Assembly (NCBI RefSeq): GCF_039521365.1
Contig: NZ_BAAACF010000001.1
Span: 434,001 to 498,000 of the forward strand
DNA length: 64,000 nt
DNA from: Clostridium_AW malenominatum
Lineage (GTDB): Bacteria > Bacillota > Clostridia > Clostridiales > Clostridiaceae
Reading direction: 5' to 3'
Shown: piece by piece, positions 16,629 to 25,945 of the stretch
Layout: each line of letters opens with the position of its first letter
Numbering within the stretch: the first letter of the stretch is position 1
Program-made: the position numbers and the translations under genes
Notes under the pieces: generated by a model
What the model saw: only the letters and a program-made list of their open reading frames with translations
Database searches by the model: none
What the model was told of the DNA's origin: nothing

Positions 16629-17789
16629 ATGCCAAATATTAATCCTATTACAGCTTTGTTAACTATAATATTTTTATATCCAATAGTAAAAGGATTGCTA
16701 TTTAAATTTTCTTCTAAGGATCTAAAAATAGACCTTGAAGAATTGAGTAAAACCCTTTCTTTTATTGTGGCTCTTTTTTTAGGAATATATTATGGAAGAA
16801 GAATATTTTTTAACCATGATGATGGGGTTTATAAAATTCTATATAATTTAATACCATCAGGAATTGTTAATTATATAGAGGATAAGCCCTTTGTAATTTA
16901 TTTAATTTTAATTCCTATTTTGATGTTCATAATATATAAAATTACTTTTTTAGTTTTTCATCTATTCCATAGTATAACTTTTTATCCAATGTTAGATAAT
17001 CTAGAAGACTATTTAAAAAGAAAAAATAATTTTTTTAAAAGTATAGCTGGGGCTTTATTTCAACTTCCAAGGGCGATAGCTTATTTATTATTTGTAACCT
17101 TAGTATTAAACTTATCTTCTATGTTTTATAAAAACGGGTTATTTAATCAGTATTTAAGTGATTCAAAAACCTATAATTATTTATGTTACAAGGTGGTTAT
17201 ACCAGTTACTAAATCAAAGCTAGCAAGTAAGTTACCTACTGTGATAAATAACTCTTTTAGAATAGTAATTAAAGAAGGTTCAAAGGACGTTTCTGAAAAG
17301 AATACCATAGTTTATTATAATGGAGTTACATTAAACGAAGGTATTAAATCAAATGATAGAATAAATGAATTTGCTAAAAGATTAGTATCTAAAGAAGAGA
17401 GTACTAAAAGTAAAGCAAAAATTATATATAACTGGGTAGGAAGTAATATAGTTTATGATTATGATAAAGCAGATAAAGTATTAAACAATGAGTTCAATAT
17501 TAAATCTGGAGCTATATATGCTTTTGATACAAAGAAGGGGATATGTTTTGATTATGCCTGCCTGTTCGTGGCAATGTGCAGAGCAAATGGTATAAAGGTT
17601 AGGCTTATAACTGGAGAAGGATTTAATGGTGTGAGCTGGGTAAATCATGCATGGAATCAAGTATATATACCTGAAGAGGATGTATGGATAAATGTAGATT
17701 CTACTTTCTATAAGGGTGGAAACTATTTTGATAATAAAAGATTTGATACAGATCATAAAGAAGAGAAAATAGCTGGAGAATGGCAATGA
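16629..17789 (+). CDS. Membrane-anchored transglutaminase-like protein
   Basis: 386 residues. Three or four hydrophobic segments occur in the first 170 residues (LLTIIFLYPIVKGLLF, FIVALFLGIYYG, FVIYLILIPILMFIIYKITFLVF, YLLFVTLVLNL). The C-terminal domain has the catalytic triad of the transglutaminase/cysteine protease fold: Cys in GICFDYACLFVAMCRA, His in NHAWNQVY and Asp in INVDSTF. The active domain is probably outside the membrane. The substrate is unknown. Nine bases after recX with GAGGTGG upstream; ends in a strong hairpin. Confidence 0.88.
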   Translation: MPNINPITALLTIIFLYPIVKGLLFKFSSKDLKIDLEELSKTLSFIVALFLGIYYGRRIFFNHDDGVYKILYNLIPSGIVNYIEDKPFVIYLILIPILMFIIYKITFLVFHLFHSITFYPMLDNLEDYLKRKNNFFKSIAGALFQLPRAIAYLLFVTLVLNLSSMFYKNGLFNQYLSDSKTYNYLCYKVVIPVTKSKLASKLPTVINNSFRIVIKEGSKDVSEKNTIVYYNGVTLNEGIKSNDRINEFAKRLVSKEESTKSKAKIIYNWVGSNIVYDYDKADKVLNNEFNIKSGAIYAFDTKKGICFDYACLFVAMCRANGIKVRLITGEGFNGVSWVNHAWNQVYIPEEDVWINVDSTFYKGGNYFDNKRFDTDHKEEKIAGEWQ

Positions 17790-17791
17790 AA

Positions 17792-17827
17792 AAGCTTGAG
17801 AGAATAAATCTCGCAAGCTTATTTTTT
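17792..17827. terminator. Bidirectional terminator
   Basis: AAGCTTG and CAAGCTT form the stem base with a further imperfect AGAGA/TCTCG section; T tracts on both strands serve the convergent genes. Confidence 0.8.
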
Positions 17828-18181
17828 AGGTTTATTTTTTAAATTATTTACTATTAAATTTATGGCTTTCTCACAATCTTTATCATCATTATCTAAAGCC
17901 CAAGCCGTATTAAAATAAACTAAAGCTTTTTTATTGTCTTTAAGCATTGCATGACAGTAGCCTAAATTAAAATAATATTTACTATCTTCTTTTAAACTTA
18001 CAGCACTCATTAAAAGGGGGATGGCCTCAGCATATTCCTTTAGTTTGATAAAACAAACGGCTGAATTATATAGAGATGCTGCTTCATTTTCCTTTGCTTC
18101 AATGGATTTTTGATATAAAAGTATAGCTTTTTTATAATCCTTTGAATTATAATAATCATTTGCTTTTTGAAAGAAATTCAT
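17819..18181 (-). CDS. Small TPR-repeat protein
   Basis: 120 residues made of three tetratricopeptide repeats (FFQKANDYYNSKDYKKAILLYQKSI; ASLYNSAVCFIKLKEYAEAIPLL; YYFNLGYCHAMLKDNKKALVYF) plus a short C-terminal helix ending in KNKPKK. It is a cytoplasmic protein-interaction module with no catalytic residues. GGGAGG precedes the ATG. Its partner cannot be inferred. Confidence 0.85.
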   Translation of the reverse strand: MNFFQKANDYYNSKDYKKAILLYQKSIEAKENEAASLYNSAVCFIKLKEYAEAIPLLMSAVSLKEDSKYYFNLGYCHAMLKDNKKALVYFNTAWALDNDDKDCEKAINLIVNNLKNKPKK

Positions 18182-18306
18182 CTGTAAACCTCCCTTAGTT
18201 CCCTAAACCTATGTGATACTTTATTTATATTGCTGAATTATGAAAAATATTACATTAGAGATACTATCCAAATTGGAGATTTAATATACATAGTTTTAAA
18301 TTTTTA

Positions 18307-19101
18307 CTACGCTTTAATAAGCTTTTTTTCTACAAAGGCTACTATTTCGTACATTATATAAGCTATTACAGATAGTATTATTATACTCATCATTACCATA
18401 TCTAATTGAGAGATTTGCCCACCAAATATGATAAGAAATCCTAGACCTTCCTTTGCCACCAGAAATTCACCCATTATAACTCCTACCCAAGAGAGTCCTA
18501 CATTTATTTTTAAAGCGGATATTAGTGTAGGAATGCATGCAGGTATTATAAGATTAAATAATATTTGCATCTTAGTAGCTCCAAAGGTTTTTAAAAGTTT
18601 TATTTTATCCACATCTACTTCTTTAAAACCATTAAGCACACTAATTATTGTAACTACCACAGATATTAATAAGGCAACCATAATAATTGCTTTCATGCCA
18701 TTGCCAACCCAAAAGATTATTATAGGAGCTAAAGCTACCTTAGGAAGGGCGTTTAATACCACTAAATAAGGATCTAGAACCTTTGATAAAAAATCGGACC
18801 ACCATAATAGTATAGCTACGAGGGTACCTAGTATTGTACCCAAAAGAAATCCTAAAACAGTCTCAAAACAAGTTATTCCAATGTGTAAAAATAGAGTTCC
18901 TTCATTATAAATCTTAAGAAAACTTCTCCACATCCTTGAAGGAGTACTAGTTAAGAAGGGGTCTATCCATTTTAGGTTACCGGATATTTCCCAAAGTGCA
19001 AAAAAGCATATAAGTATTAATATTCTAGTAAAAAGTATGCTACGATTAAATTTCTTGATATTATTAACATAAATTTCATGTTCTTTTCTAAAATCAATCA
19101 T
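18307..19101 (-). CDS. ABC transporter permease, nitrate/sulfonate/taurine family
   Basis: 264-residue inner-membrane permease with about six spans and the conserved EAA loop (FGATKMQILFNLIIPACIPTLISALKINVGLSW). The family imports small organic anions or pyrimidine precursors; the substrate is not evident. I start it at the ATG at 19101, whose ATGA overlaps the stop of the ATPase gene, a classic coupled arrangement; a GTG at 19125 would extend it by eight residues. No binding protein is adjacent. A candidate partner lies at 29044-30066 on the same strand. Confidence 0.9.
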   Translation of the reverse strand: MIDFRKEHEIYVNNIKKFNRSILFTRILILICFFALWEISGNLKWIDPFLTSTPSRMWRSFLKIYNEGTLFLHIGITCFETVLGFLLGTILGTLVAILLWWSDFLSKVLDPYLVVLNALPKVALAPIIIFWVGNGMKAIIMVALLISVVVTIISVLNGFKEVDVDKIKLLKTFGATKMQILFNLIIPACIPTLISALKINVGLSWVGVIMGEFLVAKEGLGFLIIFGGQISQLDMVMMSIIILSVIAYIMYEIVAFVEKKLIKA

Positions 19102-19859
19102 TGCTGTAAATTCAACTCCTTCCACAACATGTTAAAGTAAGTTCTAAACTCTGGAGCTTCTCTACACTTTAGGGGAGAAATACTTTCAATACAAAAGTCC
19201 ATTTTAAACTCTTTTTTTACCTTAGCAGGTCTATTAGATAACACTATAATTCTATCGGACATGGATATGGCTTCCGACAAATCATGAGTCACCATTAATA
19301 CAGTCTTCTTCTCAGTTTTTAATATCTTATATATTTCGTCACTAACATTTAAACGAGTTTGATAATCTAAGGCAGAAAAAGGTTCATCTAAAAGCAATAC
19401 TTGTGGACTTAAAGCTAGAGTTCTAATGAGAGCGGCTCTTTGCCTCATACCTCCAGATAGCTCTTTGGGATAGTGATTTCTAAAATCCCAAAGATTATAA
19501 TTTTTAAGCAGTTGTATTACCTTTAGACTATTCTCATCGTTTAACTTGTTCTGTATTTTTAGTCCAAGATTTACGTTCTGGAGAACTGTTAACCACTCAA
19601 ATAAATGATCTTTTTGAAACATGTATCCAACCTTAGGAGAAACATTTGTTACTAGTTCACCATCTATATATACTTCTCCAGAAGAGGGTTTCAAAAGACC
19701 AGCTATAATATTTAATACAGTAGATTTGCCACAGCCAGAAGGACCAACAATACTTACAAATTCTCCACTTTCTACGGAGAAGTTAATATTATCTAGTGCC
19801 CTGGTGGAATTTTCTAAGGTGTGGTAATTCATATAAACTTCCTTAATATCTACTTTCAT
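19098..19859 (-). CDS. ABC transporter ATP-binding protein, nitrate/sulfonate/taurine family
   Basis: 253 residues. Walker A GPSGCGKST, Q-loop YMFQKDHL, signature LSGGMRQRAAL, Walker B VLLLDEPFSALD and switch VTHDLSEA are intact. It overlaps the permease gene by four bases. The ATG at 19859 has GGAG nine bases upstream; the in-frame TTG at 19868 touches that ribosome site and is less likely. An inverted repeat just upstream overlaps the probable -10 region and may be its operator. Confidence 0.93.
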   Translation of the reverse strand: MKVDIKEVYMNYHTLENSTRALDNINFSVESGEFVSIVGPSGCGKSTVLNIIAGLLKPSSGEVYIDGELVTNVSPKVGYMFQKDHLFEWLTVLQNVNLGLKIQNKLNDENSLKVIQLLKNYNLWDFRNHYPKELSGGMRQRAALIRTLALSPQVLLLDEPFSALDYQTRLNVSDEIYKILKTEKKTVLMVTHDLSEAISMSDRIIVLSNRPAKVKKEFKMDFCIESISPLKCREAPEFRTYFNMLWKELNLQQ

Positions 19860-19876
19860 TTCAATCAACTCCTATC

Positions 19877-19908
19877 ATACTAGACTTAAAGGAATTATAG
19901 TCTAGTAT
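19877..19908. promoter_or_regulatory. Inverted repeat overlapping the promoter of the ABC ATPase gene
   Basis: ATACTAGACT at 19877-19886 and its exact reverse complement at 19899-19908, 12 bases apart. On the minus strand a TTAACA, 18 bases and TATACT can be read as promoter, with the -10 inside the upstream arm. A repressor operator is inferred; an RNA hairpin near the ribosome site is the alternative. Confidence 0.5.
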
Positions 19909-20080
19909 ATGAAGAAAGGTAACATAGTGTTAAAGACTTTTAATATTATGAAAAATGATTTATAATTAGTATATAAAAACATTGCTGTCATTTTATTTAA
20001 TATTCTATAAATTATATCCATATATTTATATAAGTAAAATTTCATATGACAATTATTATATTAAAAAAGGTGATATGATC

Positions 20081-23000
20081 ATGAAAGGATTATTACATTT
20101 AGGTTTAGATGTAGGTTCAACCACAGTTAAGGTAGTTTTGTTAGACGGTAATGATAAAATTCTTCATAGTAAATACGAAAGACATTTTTCTGATATTAAA
20201 AGTACCATAATTAAAGTTATGGATGAGATTTTTACTCTATTTCCAGAGGAAAAGGTAACTATTAAGGTAACAGGTTCTGGTGGACTAGGAGTATCTGCTT
20301 GGCTAGAAATACCCTTCATTCAAGAAGTAATTGCATGTACTAAGACTATTGAAAAACTTATACCTATGACAGATGTAGCTATAGAACTTGGTGGAGAGGA
20401 TGCGAAAATAACATTTTTTAGAGGTGGCATAGACCAAAGGATGAATGGTACATGTGCTGGAGGTACAGGTGCCTTTATTGACCAAATGGCAACACTTCTT
20501 CAAACGGATGCTAGTGGACTAAATGAATTAGCTAAAAACTATAAAACCATTTATCCTATTGCAGCCAGATGTGGAGTTTTTGCAAAGACGGATATTCAAC
20601 CTTTGCTAAATGAAGGGGTAAGAAAAGAGGATATAGCAGCGTCAATATTTCAGTCTGTTGTAAATCAAACAATTAGTGGACTTGCTTGCGGAAAGGTGAT
20701 AAGAGGAAATATTGCTTTTTTAGGAGGACCTTTATACTTTTTATCAGAACTAAGGAATAGATTTATAGAAACTTTAAAACTTAAAAAAGAGCAGATTATT
20801 TTTCCGAAAAACTCTCAACTATTTGTGGCTATGGGAGCGGCTATGGCTTCGAAGGAAGAAAAAGTAGTTTGTTTAAAAGAGCTTATAGATAGGCTTCATG
20901 TAATTACACAAAAACTTGATGAAGATATTAATAGACTAACTCCATTATTTAAAAATAGAGAAGAAATAAATAAATTTAACAAGAGACATTACTCATATAA
21001 AATAGGAAGAAAAGAATTAGAAAACTTTAAAGGTAAATGTTATTTAGGAATAGATGCAGGATCTACTACTACTAAGGTTACTCTTATTGATGATGATGGG
21101 GATTTATTGTATTCACATTATGGAAGTAATAAGGGAAATCCTCTTAATTCCACTATAGAGGTTTTAAAAGCGATGTATAACATAATACCAAAGGAAGCAG
21201 AGATAGTAAACTCTGCTGTTACAGGGTATGGGGAGGGATTAATAAAAGAAGCTTTGTGTGTTGACGAGGGTGAAGTTGAAACTATTGCTCATTATAAGGG
21301 AGCAGAGTTTTTTTTGCCTGGAGTAGAGTTTATATTAGATATTGGTGGACAAGATATGAAGTGTCTTAAAATTAAAGATGGAACCATTGATAGCATTATG
21401 CTAAACGAAGCCTGTTCGTCAGGATGTGGTTCTTTTATAGAAACATATGCACACTCTTTAAATATTAATATAGGAGAGTTTGCAAAGGCTTCTTTAGAGA
21501 GCAATAATCCTGTGGATCTTGGAACTAGATGTACTGTGTTTATGAATTCCAAGGTAAAGCAAGCCCAAAAAGAGGGGGCTACCATAGGAGACATTTCATC
21601 AGGATTATGTTATTCAGTTATTAAAAATGCTCTGTACAAGGTAATTAGAATAAAAGGCTCTGAGGATTTGGGCAAAAAAGTTATAGTACAAGGAGGAACT
21701 TTTTATAATGATGGTGTCCTAAGAGCGTTTGAAATAGTATCTGGCATAGAACCTGTGAGACCAAATATAGCAGGAGTAATGGGAGCTTTTGGAGCAGCTT
21801 TGATTGCAAAGGAAAGATATCTGGAAGGTTACAAATCTAAGTTGGCTACTATAGAGGAGCTCTATAAATTTAGTTCTGCCGTTACTATGAGAAGATGTAC
21901 TTTATGTAGTAACCAGTGTTTGTTAACTGTGAATAGCTTCGCAGAAGGAAGAGAATTTGTATCTGGTAACAGATGTGAAAGAGGAGAAGGGAAAGAAAAG
22001 ATTAAAGAAGAGTTACCGAACCTTTATAAATATAAACTTCAAAGATTATTTAGCTATAAACCTTTGAGAAAAAGTGAAGGAATTAGAGGAATAGTTGGTA
22101 TTCCAAGAGTATTAAATATGTATGAAAATTATCCATTTTGGTTTACTTTTTTTACTAGTTTAAAATATAGAGTGGAACTGTCACCTATTTCTTCAAAAAA
22201 AATATATGAGTTGGGTATGGAAACCATACCTTCGGAATCTGCCTGCTATCCAGCAAAGTTAGTTCATGGACATATAGTAAGTCTAGTTAATAAAGAGGTA
22301 GATTTTATATTTTATCCATGTATTCCCTTTGAACAAAAGGAAGATAGGGGAGCTAATAATCATTTCAATTGCCCTATGGTTACTTCTTATCCTGAAGTTA
22401 TAAAAAACAATATGGATATATTAAAGGATAAAAATGTTGTTCTAATGAATCCTTTTTTACCCTTAGATAATAAAAATAAATTAATTGAAAGACTTTATGA
22501 GGAATTTAATTATAAAGGTATAACTAAAGAGGAAGTAATAATAGCCGTAAATAAAGCCTACGAGGAAGATAGAATATTCAAGGAAGACATTAGAAAAAAG
22601 GGAGAAGAGGTATTAGAGTATTTAAAAGCGACAAGTAAGATGGGAATTATCCTTGCGGGAAGACCATACCATGTTGATCCAGAAATAAATCATGGCATAC
22701 CAGAATTAATAAATTCTTTCAATATGGCAGTTTTAACGGAGGACTCAGTAGCTCATTTAGGGCATGTAGAAAGGCCTTTAAGGTCAGTAGATCAATGGAT
22801 GTATCATACTAGGTTATATGCTGCAGGAACCTTTGTAGCTAAGGAAAAAAATATAGAACTTATACAATTAAACTCTTTTGGCTGTGGATTAGATGCCGTG
22901 ACTACAGATCAGGTTGCAGAGATACTTAATAGCTACGGTAAAATATATACAGTTTTAAAGATTGACGAAGGTAGTAATTTAGGAGCTGTTAAAATTAGAA

Positions 23001-24382
23001 TTAGATCTTTAATGGCAGCGCTTAAAGAAAGAAAAGATAAAGGATTCATTCCAAAGAAGATAAAATTTCCTTCAAAAAGAATTATTTTCACTGAAGAAAT
23101 GAGAAGAGAACATACTATATTATGTCCTCAAATGGCACCTATACATTTCGAATTAGTTCAAGAAGTATTTAAAAGTTCAGGTTATAATTTGGAAATTTTA
23201 CCTTCTGTAGATAAAGGGGCCATAGAAGAAGGGTTAAAATATGTAAATAACGATGCGTGCTATCCTTCAATAATTGTAATAGGTCAAATTATTGAAGCAT
23301 TAAAATCTGGTAAATATGATATTAACAACACTTCTGTTATAATGTCACAGACAGGAGGAGGGTGCAGAGCCACAAATTATATAGGTTTTTTGAGGAAGGC
23401 TCTAAAAGAAGCAGGCTTTGAAAATGTACCAATAATATCTGCTAATGTTATTGGTATAGAAAAGAATCCGGGATTTAAATTATCATTACCATTAGTTAAT
23501 AAAGCGTTAATGGCCTTAGTATATGGAGATTTACTTATGAGATTGCTCTATAAGGTAAGACCCTATGAAGAGATTCCAGGTTCAGCAAATGCTTTATATA
23601 ATAAATGGATGAAAATATGCAAAAGGAATGTGAGAAGTGGAAACTTTATAGAGTACAAAATAAATATATCTGATATGGTAATTGAATTTGATAATTTAAA
23701 ACTAAAAGATGTGATTAAACCAAAAGTTGGAGTAGTAGGAGAAATATTGGTAAAGTTTCACCCTACTGCAAACAATGATGTAGTTTCTATTTTGGAAAAA
23801 GAAGGAGCAGAAGTTGTAGTTCCAGATCTTTTAGACTTCTTCATGTATAGTGCTTATGGAGCTAATTTTAGATATTATAAATTATCTGGTTCCAAAGTAA
23901 CTAAAGTTATTTCAAATTCTGCTATAAAAATTATGGAGTTTTACAGAAAAGATGCAAGAAAGGCTTTAAAAGAGAGCGATAGATTTTATCAGCCAGAAAA
24001 GATAGAAACTTTGGCGGAGATGGCCTCTCAGGTTGTATCTGTTGGTAATCAAACAGGGGAAGGATGGTTACTCACAGCTGAAATGATTGAGCTTATAGAA
24101 ACCGGGGTGAAAAATATTGTATGTATGCAACCTTTCGCTTGCTTACCTAATCATGTAACGGGAAAAGGAATGATTAAAGAGTTAAAAACTATATATCCTG
24201 GAGCTAATATTGCTGCAATAGATTATGACCCTGGTGCTAGTGAGGTCAATCAGTTAAATAGAATCAAATTAATGATGGCTGTTGCAAATAAAAACTTACA
24301 GTATGAAAGTACAATTGCTCCTAATATTAATAAGGAAGTAATTGTTCAAAAATACTTAAATAATTTTAATATAAATTATTAA
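20081..24382 (+). CDS. 2-hydroxyacyl-CoA dehydratase activase-type fusion protein
   Basis: 1433-residue cytoplasmic iron-sulfur protein. Two tandem HgdC-like ATPase domains occur at about 1-280 (GLDVGSTTVK, CAGGTGAFIDQ, ARCGVFAKTDIQ) and 310-600 (GIDAGSTTTKVT, CSSGCGSFIE, GTRCTVFMNSK); then a Cys-containing linker (RRCTLCSNQCLLT); then a DUF2229/HgdB-like region including GGGCRATNYIG. Classical activases are homodimers of about 260 residues that inject one electron into the dehydratase; this fused form is widespread in clostridia with an unproven role. The ATG at 20081 suits AAGGTGAT better than 20075. Neighbouring gltS genes suggest glutamate metabolism. Confidence 0.88.
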   Translation: MKGLLHLGLDVGSTTVKVVLLDGNDKILHSKYERHFSDIKSTIIKVMDEIFTLFPEEKVTIKVTGSGGLGVSAWLEIPFIQEVIACTKTIEKLIPMTDVAIELGGEDAKITFFRGGIDQRMNGTCAGGTGAFIDQMATLLQTDASGLNELAKNYKTIYPIAARCGVFAKTDIQPLLNEGVRKEDIAASIFQSVVNQTISGLACGKVIRGNIAFLGGPLYFLSELRNRFIETLKLKKEQIIFPKNSQLFVAMGAAMASKEEKVVCLKELIDRLHVITQKLDEDINRLTPLFKNREEINKFNKRHYSYKIGRKELENFKGKCYLGIDAGSTTTKVTLIDDDGDLLYSHYGSNKGNPLNSTIEVLKAMYNIIPKEAEIVNSAVTGYGEGLIKEALCVDEGEVETIAHYKGAEFFLPGVEFILDIGGQDMKCLKIKDGTIDSIMLNEACSSGCGSFIETYAHSLNINIGEFAKASLESNNPVDLGTRCTVFMNSKVKQAQKEGATIGDISSGLCYSVIKNALYKVIRIKGSEDLGKKVIVQGGTFYNDGVLRAFEIVSGIEPVRPNIAGVMGAFGAALIAKERYLEGYKSKLATIEELYKFSSAVTMRRCTLCSNQCLLTVNSFAEGREFVSGNRCERGEGKEKIKEELPNLYKYKLQRLFSYKPLRKSEGIRGIVGIPRVLNMYENYPFWFTFFTSLKYRVELSPISSKKIYELGMETIPSESACYPAKLVHGHIVSLVNKEVDFIFYPCIPFEQKEDRGANNHFNCPMVTSYPEVIKNNMDILKDKNVVLMNPFLPLDNKNKLIERLYEEFNYKGITKEEVIIAVNKAYEEDRIFKEDIRKKGEEVLEYLKATSKMGIILAGRPYHVDPEINHGIPELINSFNMAVLTEDSVAHLGHVERPLRSVDQWMYHTRLYAAGTFVAKEKNIELIQLNSFGCGLDAVTTDQVAEILNSYGKIYTVLKIDEGSNLGAVKIRIRSLMAALKERKDKGFIPKKIKFPSKRIIFTEEMRREHTILCPQMAPIHFELVQEVFKSSGYNLEILPSVDKGAIEEGLKYVNNDACYPSIIVIGQIIEALKSGKYDINNTSVIMSQTGGGCRATNYIGFLRKALKEAGFENVPIISANVIGIEKNPGFKLSLPLVNKALMALVYGDLLMRLLYKVRPYEEIPGSANALYNKWMKICKRNVRSGNFIEYKINISDMVIEFDNLKLKDVIKPKVGVVGEILVKFHPTANNDVVSILEKEGAEVVVPDLLDFFMYSAYGANFRYYKLSGSKVTKVISNSAIKIMEFYRKDARKALKESDRFYQPEKIETLAEMASQVVSVGNQTGEGWLLTAEMIELIETGVKNIVCMQPFACLPNHVTGKGMIKELKTIYPGANIAAIDYDPGASEVNQLNRIKLMMAVANKNLQYESTIAPNINKEVIVQKYLNNFNINY

Positions 24383-24387
24383 TAAAA

Positions 24388-24419
24388 AAGAAGAACCTAA
24401 AGTCAGGTTCTTCTTTTTT
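24388..24419. terminator. Bidirectional terminator between the activase gene and gltS
   Basis: AAGAAGAACCT and AGGTTCTTCTT pair around a six-base loop, with T tracts on both strands. Confidence 0.9.
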
Positions 24420-24422
24420 GCA

Positions 24423-25613
24423 TTATTTACCGAATATATTAATAAATGCTGTTATAACAATTGCGTTAGTGAAGTCTATTAAGAAAGCACCAACTATTGG
24501 TAGTACGAAGAATGCTCTAGGAGCATCGCCGTATCTTTCAACAACAGCTCTCATGTTAGCTATTCCGTTTGGAGTAGCTCCCATACCAAATCCACAGTGA
24601 CCAGCAGACATAACTGCAGCGTCAAAGTCTCTTCCTACAAGGTTAAATGTTATAAAGTATGCAAAGGCAGCCATTAATAATGTTTGAGAAACTAATATTA
24701 TTAGTAATGGACCTGCTACTGCAGCAAGTTCCCAAAGCTTTAATCCAACTAAAGCCATGGATAGGAAAACATTTAATCCTATGGAACCAAGGATGTCTGT
24801 ACATGTTGTATTGATTTTTAATTTTCCAGTAGATTCACCAACGTTAAGGATTATAGCAGCTATAATCATTGAGTTAACGTAGGATGGTAATGTTATACCC
24901 ATTTTTACGAATTGTTTTTCTAAAACAGCACCGATACCGATTGATATTAAAATTATTGCTAGTGTTCCAAATAGTGAATTATAATCAACTACTTCATCTT
25001 TTGTAACTGTTTCAGTAGCAGATTTACCAACAGCTGTTGATTTTAATCCTTTACCTTCAATTAATTTCTTACCAAGAGGTCCTCCGATTAAGGAACCCAT
25101 AACAAGTCCGAAAGTAGCAGCAGCCATTGCTGTAGTAGTTGCACCTACGAATCCAAAATCTTTTTCAAATATTGGACCAAAAGCTCCACCAGTACCATGT
25201 CCACCTGTCATAGTTACTGAACCTGCGATTAATCCTAATAATGGATGTTGGCCAAGTAATTTAGCTAATCCTACTCCAAGAGCATTTTGGAAAACTGTTA
25301 ATAAAGAAGCGATTAACCAGAAAACAACAACCTGAAGTCCACCTTTTTTAACAAGATCAAGACTAGCTCCAAGTCCAATAGATGTAAAGAATACCATCAT
25401 AAAAGGCTTTTGTAATGATGTATCCAATGTTAATTCTAAAATTCCATTTTGTTTTAAGATAAGGTTTACAATTGCGAAAATAAGTCCTCCTACAACTGGA
25501 GCTGGAATACAAAACTTTTCAAGAAAAGAAACTTTAGTTTTTACCCAGGCACCAAAGTAGTAAATAACTACAGCAAGAGCTACAGTTTGCATCATGTCAA
25601 GTTTAATGTTCAT
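24423..25613 (-). CDS. gltS: Sodium/glutamate symporter, tandem copy 1
   Basis: 396-residue membrane carrier. The two inverted pore regions are visible as TMTGGHGTGGAFGPIFE and GHCGFGMGATPNGIANM, typical of GltS. It starts at the ATG preceded by AAAGGTGG. By eye it is nearly collinear and mostly identical with the next two genes; differences concentrate in the linker near residue 205. Unlike its two neighbours it lacks the 27-bp operator and instead has repeated ATATTGTAATAT elements upstream. Glutamate made by histidine breakdown is a likely cargo; import versus export is not decidable here. Confidence 0.94.
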   Translation of the reverse strand: MNIKLDMMQTVALAVVIYYFGAWVKTKVSFLEKFCIPAPVVGGLIFAIVNLILKQNGILELTLDTSLQKPFMMVFFTSIGLGASLDLVKKGGLQVVVFWLIASLLTVFQNALGVGLAKLLGQHPLLGLIAGSVTMTGGHGTGGAFGPIFEKDFGFVGATTTAMAAATFGLVMGSLIGGPLGKKLIEGKGLKSTAVGKSATETVTKDEVVDYNSLFGTLAIILISIGIGAVLEKQFVKMGITLPSYVNSMIIAAIILNVGESTGKLKINTTCTDILGSIGLNVFLSMALVGLKLWELAAVAGPLLIILVSQTLLMAAFAYFITFNLVGRDFDAAVMSAGHCGFGMGATPNGIANMRAVVERYGDAPRAFFVLPIVGAFLIDFTNAIVITAFINIFGK

Positions 25614-25638
25614 AATAAGTCCACCTTTCAAATTATAA

Positions 25639-25686
25639 TAGCTTGGTTAATTAATCCATTAGTTCAATGGTATAATTGACTAAGCT
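25639..25686 (-). promoter_or_regulatory. Imperfect long hairpin in the gltS copy 1 leader
   Basis: Outer arms AGCTT/AAGCT and AATTA/TAATT with mismatches, and an inner CCATT/AATGG stem. It lies 25 bases upstream of the start codon, next to the ribosome site, so it may tune translation. Confidence 0.4.
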
Positions 25687-25734
25687 TTCACAAAACATAT
25701 ATTATCACAATATTTTAAGGAGTTCAACAATAAA

Positions 25735-25805
25735 ATATTGTAATATGACAAAACAATCAATAAAAATGGCTAATATTGTAATATTTTTGGCACATATTAC
25801 AATAT
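25735..25805. repeat. Three ATATTGTAATAT elements upstream of gltS copy 1
   Basis: Exact copies at 25735-25746 and 25773-25784 (same direction, 38 bases apart) and an inverted copy at 25794-25805. The last two form a 12-bp perfect inverted repeat with a nine-base spacer. They look like regulator sites. The rest of the 25614-25945 interval holds the leader hairpin and the terminator of the next gene. Confidence 0.5.
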
Positions 25806-25890
25806 AATAATAATATATTCAATAAAGATATGAACATATTAGATGTTTATTAAATACAGTTATTTCAATAGTTTGAGTTAAATTAAAATA

Positions 25891-25923
25891 AAAAAAGTTG
25901 TTGGAAAAACCAACAACTTTTTT
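25891..25923 (-). terminator. Terminator of gltS copy 2
   Basis: A perfect 14-bp stem (AAAAAAGTTGTTGG with its complement) around five bases. Its arms supply T runs on either strand. Confidence 0.9.
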
Positions 25924-25945
25924 ATTTTAAAAAATATTTTTAATA

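Noticed and set aside
25785..25802. TTTGGCACATATTACAAT as a sigma-54 promoter
   Set aside because: The -24 half is good, but the base pair at -12 is AA instead of GC, and it points away from gltS copy 1 with no plus-strand gene downstream.
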